This document shows, piece by piece, positions 35,387-37,818 of a DNA stretch of 37,818 bases (positions are counted from its first letter, which is position 1; each line of letters begins with the position of its first letter). The position numbers and the translations under genes were made by a program. Source of the stretch: Chloroflexota bacterium (lineage in GTDB: Bacteria; Chloroflexota; Dehalococcoidia; Lucifugimonadales; Lucifugimonadaceae). A model generated the notes under the pieces. The model was not told the DNA's origin, searched no databases, and was given only the letters and a program-made list of their open reading frames with translations. The DNA is taken from assembly GCA_022567135.1 (NCBI GenBank), contig JADFHP010000011.1:1-37818 (forward strand). Direction: 5' to 3'.

Positions 35387-37141
35387 TTAAGATTCTGCAT
35401 AGGTGAGGCGCAGCGCTTCTGTGCCCGCCTCGTCGACAGTCCAGTTGTCTGTGTCCACGACGACTCCGTACTCGGTGCATGCGCGCTCGGGGCTTACCTT
35501 CCCCTCGCGAACGTCCCGCAGCACCAGCTCGGGCGACCGCTCGAACGGCGGGCCGTAGCCGCCGCCGCCGCAGGTCTGGTAGCTGACCACGTCGCCCGGC
35601 ATCAGATCGAGGGTCAGCTTCGAGCCAAGCTCGCGCGCCTCGCCGTCCGGGTTGAGTATGTAGTAAGCCTTCTTTCCGGCCTTCCCGCCGAATAGCCCCC
35701 ATGGCCCTGAGATCTCGCGGTCGGCGAGGATGGTGAATCGAGCCTCCACGTCAGGGAACATGTAGTCGCGTCGCAGTCCGAGGCCGCCCCTGTGTTTGCC
35801 GGGGCCGTCGGAGTTCTCGACCAGCTCATAGCGGTTGATGCGGACCGGGTGCTTCGCCTCCGTCTCTTCGATGGGCGCATTCTCGGTGTTCTGGCCGTGC
35901 GCCTGCACCGCATCTGGGCCGTCCAGGGTCGCCCTGCCGCCGTAGCCGCCGGCAAGCGCCTCATACGAGCACTTGTACTCCCTGTCCACGGGGTCGATGA
36001 CGCCGAAGCCCATCTGGCACTGCATCGCCTTCGTGCCTGCGGGAACGCGCTCCGGCACGGCTTCTGACAGCGCCTTGAAGATCAGATCGTTGAGCCGGTC
36101 CTCCGTCTCCCATCCGCCGACGACCGGCGCCGGATGAACGGCGTGAGTCACGGTACCGGGCGGCGCGGTGACGTTCATATACCGGTAGAAGCCGTCGTTG
36201 ACCGGCAGGTCCTTGTCCAGCAGCGCCCGCAGCCCGTACGCACACCCGGAGAAGGTCATCGCGTACGTGGAGTTGACCGGCGCCCGGCGTTGCGGATCGG
36301 ACCCCGTGGTATCGAAAAACACACCGTCATCATCGATACGGACCTCAATGACCAGCTTAACCACCTTGTCCGTGAACCCGTCGCTGTCGAGAAATCCCTC
36401 TGCTTTGTACGTGCCCTTTGGAAGGCCGGCGATCTCAGCCCTGGTTCGGCGCGCCGTGTACTCCAGCAGCTCGTCCATGTAGAACATGATCTCGTCAAGG
36501 CCGTAGCGGTCGAACAGGCTGGCCAGGCGGCGGTTGCCAATCAGGTTGGCCGAGACCTGGGCCCTGAAGTCACCGGTCGTTTCGCGCTTCGACCGAATCT
36601 GGGCCAGCACAAGGGTGAATATGTCGTGATCGATCTCTCCTGCGACGACCATCTTGACCGGCGGGATGATGACGCCTTCCTGGTAGATCTCCTGGAACGC
36701 GCCAAGGCTGGCGGGCGCGCCGCCGCCGACGTCGACGTGGTGCGCGAGCGTCGCGAGGTATGCGACCGGCTCACCCATCTCACCGTCGGGCGGGTAGTAG
36801 ACCGGCGCGATCAGCGTCACGTCGTTCAGGTGGGTGCCGCCCGAATAAGGGTCATTGACCAGGATCATGTCGCCCGGCCCCATGTTTTCCAGCCCGTAGA
36901 ATCGAATCGCACGGGGGATCAACTCTACGAACGAGCCGAGGTGCACCGGCTGCGTGAAGGCCTGCGCGACCACCCGCAACCGGCTATCGAGAATGGCGCA
37001 GGAAAAGTCCTGGCGCGTCTTGACGTTGGTCGAATACGCGCTGCGGCGCAACGCAGCCGCCATCTCCTCGGTGGCTGCGGAGAGGGCGCTGCGAACTACC
37101 TGTAGCCGGATGGGGTCGAAGGCGTTGCTGCCGTGCGTCAC
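35387..37141 (-). CDS. Hydantoinase B/oxoprolinase family protein, HyuB-like
   Basis: DPIRLQVVRSALSAATEEMAAALRRSAYSTNVKTRQDFSCAI, GDMILVNDPYSGGTHLNDVTLIAPVY, GQNTENAPIEETEAKHPVRINRYEL, GGGGYGPPFERSPELVLRDVREG. Confidence 0.95.
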   Translation of the reverse strand: MTHGSNAFDPIRLQVVRSALSAATEEMAAALRRSAYSTNVKTRQDFSCAILDSRLRVVAQAFTQPVHLGSFVELIPRAIRFYGLENMGPGDMILVNDPYSGGTHLNDVTLIAPVYYPPDGEMGEPVAYLATLAHHVDVGGGAPASLGAFQEIYQEGVIIPPVKMVVAGEIDHDIFTLVLAQIRSKRETTGDFRAQVSANLIGNRRLASLFDRYGLDEIMFYMDELLEYTARRTRAEIAGLPKGTYKAEGFLDSDGFTDKVVKLVIEVRIDDDGVFFDTTGSDPQRRAPVNSTYAMTFSGCAYGLRALLDKDLPVNDGFYRYMNVTAPPGTVTHAVHPAPVVGGWETEDRLNDLIFKALSEAVPERVPAGTKAMQCQMGFGVIDPVDREYKCSYEALAGGYGGRATLDGPDAVQAHGQNTENAPIEETEAKHPVRINRYELVENSDGPGKHRGGLGLRRDYMFPDVEARFTILADREISGPWGLFGGKAGKKAYYILNPDGEARELGSKLTLDLMPGDVVSYQTCGGGGYGPPFERSPELVLRDVREGKVSPERACTEYGVVVDTDNWTVDEAGTEALRLTYAES

Positions 37142-37818
37142 TGGCTGCCCGACCGCAGTTCGGCAGTAGCCGCCTCATCCACCGTCCCGCCGTCTTCAGC
37201 GATGGCGACCCTGTAGAAACGGCTGGCCCGCTCGCGGCTGATCTTGCCGTCTCGCACGTCTTTCAGGACGCGCTCGGGCGGGCGCTCGGCCGGGTTGCCG
37301 AATCCGCCGCCGCCTGCGGTCCGATACGAGATCACGTCGCCGGGCTGTAGCTGCACCGTCGTCTTGGAGCTGAGTTCCACGTTCTCGCCGTCCGGGTTGA
37401 GCACATAACTCGCCTTCATGCCGGGCATGCCGCCGTCCAGGCCGTGCGGACCGGCCTTGTCGCGGTCGGCAAGCACGGTGAACGTCACATCATGATCGAA
37501 AAAGACGTAATCCCGCCGCAGGCCGAGGCCGCCCCGGGTCCGTCCCGGCCCGTCCGAATCGTCCACAAGCTCGTAGCGGGGTATCCGCACCGGATAGTTG
37601 AATTCCGTCTCCTCGATGGGCGCGTTCTCCGTGTTCTGGCCGTGGCACTGGACGGCGTCCGGGCCGTCCGAGTAGCGGCGTCCGCCGTAGCCGCCCGCGA
37701 GCGTCTCAAGGAAGCAGTAGTACTCGCCGGATTCCGGGTCGACGCCGCCGAACCCGGCGTGGCACTGCATCGCCTTCGTGCCTGCCGGAACCCGGTCCGG
37801 CATCGCCTGATGCAGGGC
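37138..37818 (-). CDS. Second HyuB-like protein, C-terminal part only (runs off right edge)
   Basis: Frame open to the window edge (ALHQAMPDRVPAGTKAMQCHAGFGGVDPESGEYY...GQNTENAPIEETEFNYPVRIPRYEL...GGGGFGNPAERPPERVLKDVRDG); ATGA overlap with the downstream HyuB. Confidence 0.94.
   Translation of the reverse strand, partial: ALHQAMPDRVPAGTKAMQCHAGFGGVDPESGEYYCFLETLAGGYGGRRYSDGPDAVQCHGQNTENAPIEETEFNYPVRIPRYELVDDSDGPGRTRGGLGLRRDYVFFDHDVTFTVLADRDKAGPHGLDGGMPGMKASYVLNPDGENVELSSKTTVQLQPGDVISYRTAGGGGFGNPAERPPERVLKDVRDGKISRERASRFYRVAIAEDGGTVDEAATAELRSGSQ

Noticed and set aside
35376-35702. N-terminal 109 aa extension of the HyuA ORF
   Set aside because: Arg-rich, out-of-frame overlap with HyuB; HyuA homology begins just after the TTG at 35375.
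36134-37105. 323-aa plus-strand ORF opposite HyuB
   Set aside because: Shadow ORF antisense to a clear HyuB coding sequence.
1-37818. CRISPR array, retron, toxin-antitoxin, restriction-modification, phage or BGC locus
   Set aside because: Looked for spaced repeats, RT, nuclease, PIN/HEPN-like, integrase and core biosynthetic motifs; none seen.

Overview
The window is about 37.8 kb of high-GC bacterial chromosome. The gene content and the lipoprotein style (TPTPTP linkers, PD40 and Kelch propellers) suggest Chloroflexota/Dehalococcoidia, but this was not tested. It is mostly ordinary housekeeping and catabolic content: nadA(partial)-nadC, a TolB-like lipoprotein, dtd, an FmdB zinc ribbon, purL, tRNA-Leu(TAG), catalase, PIG-L, SoxR-like MerR, enoyl-CoA hydratase, cupin, a tyrA-aroA-gmk run, an M50 protease, PAC2, a YprB-like exonuclease, a CoA-transferase A/B pair, CocE/NonD hydrolase, Kelch lipoprotein, FAD oxidoreductase, ABC-F, amidohydrolase, and a HyuB-HyuB-HyuA run truncated at the right edge. 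No CRISPR, rRNA, phage or intact transposon was seen. The most unusual item is a 471-aa protein at 31870-33285. It appears to carry two degenerate response-regulator receiver domains flanking a ZU5-like beta-sandwich of the type normally found on bacterial surface proteins, plus an Arg-rich tail. Other notable items are a 44-bp duplication at the aroA/gmk stop-start junction, a frameshifted DinB-like gene, GC-rich palindromic intergenic elements, a tandem HyuB duplication and a small AT-hook protein. All calls come from reading the sequence and the supplied ORF translations; no database search was run.
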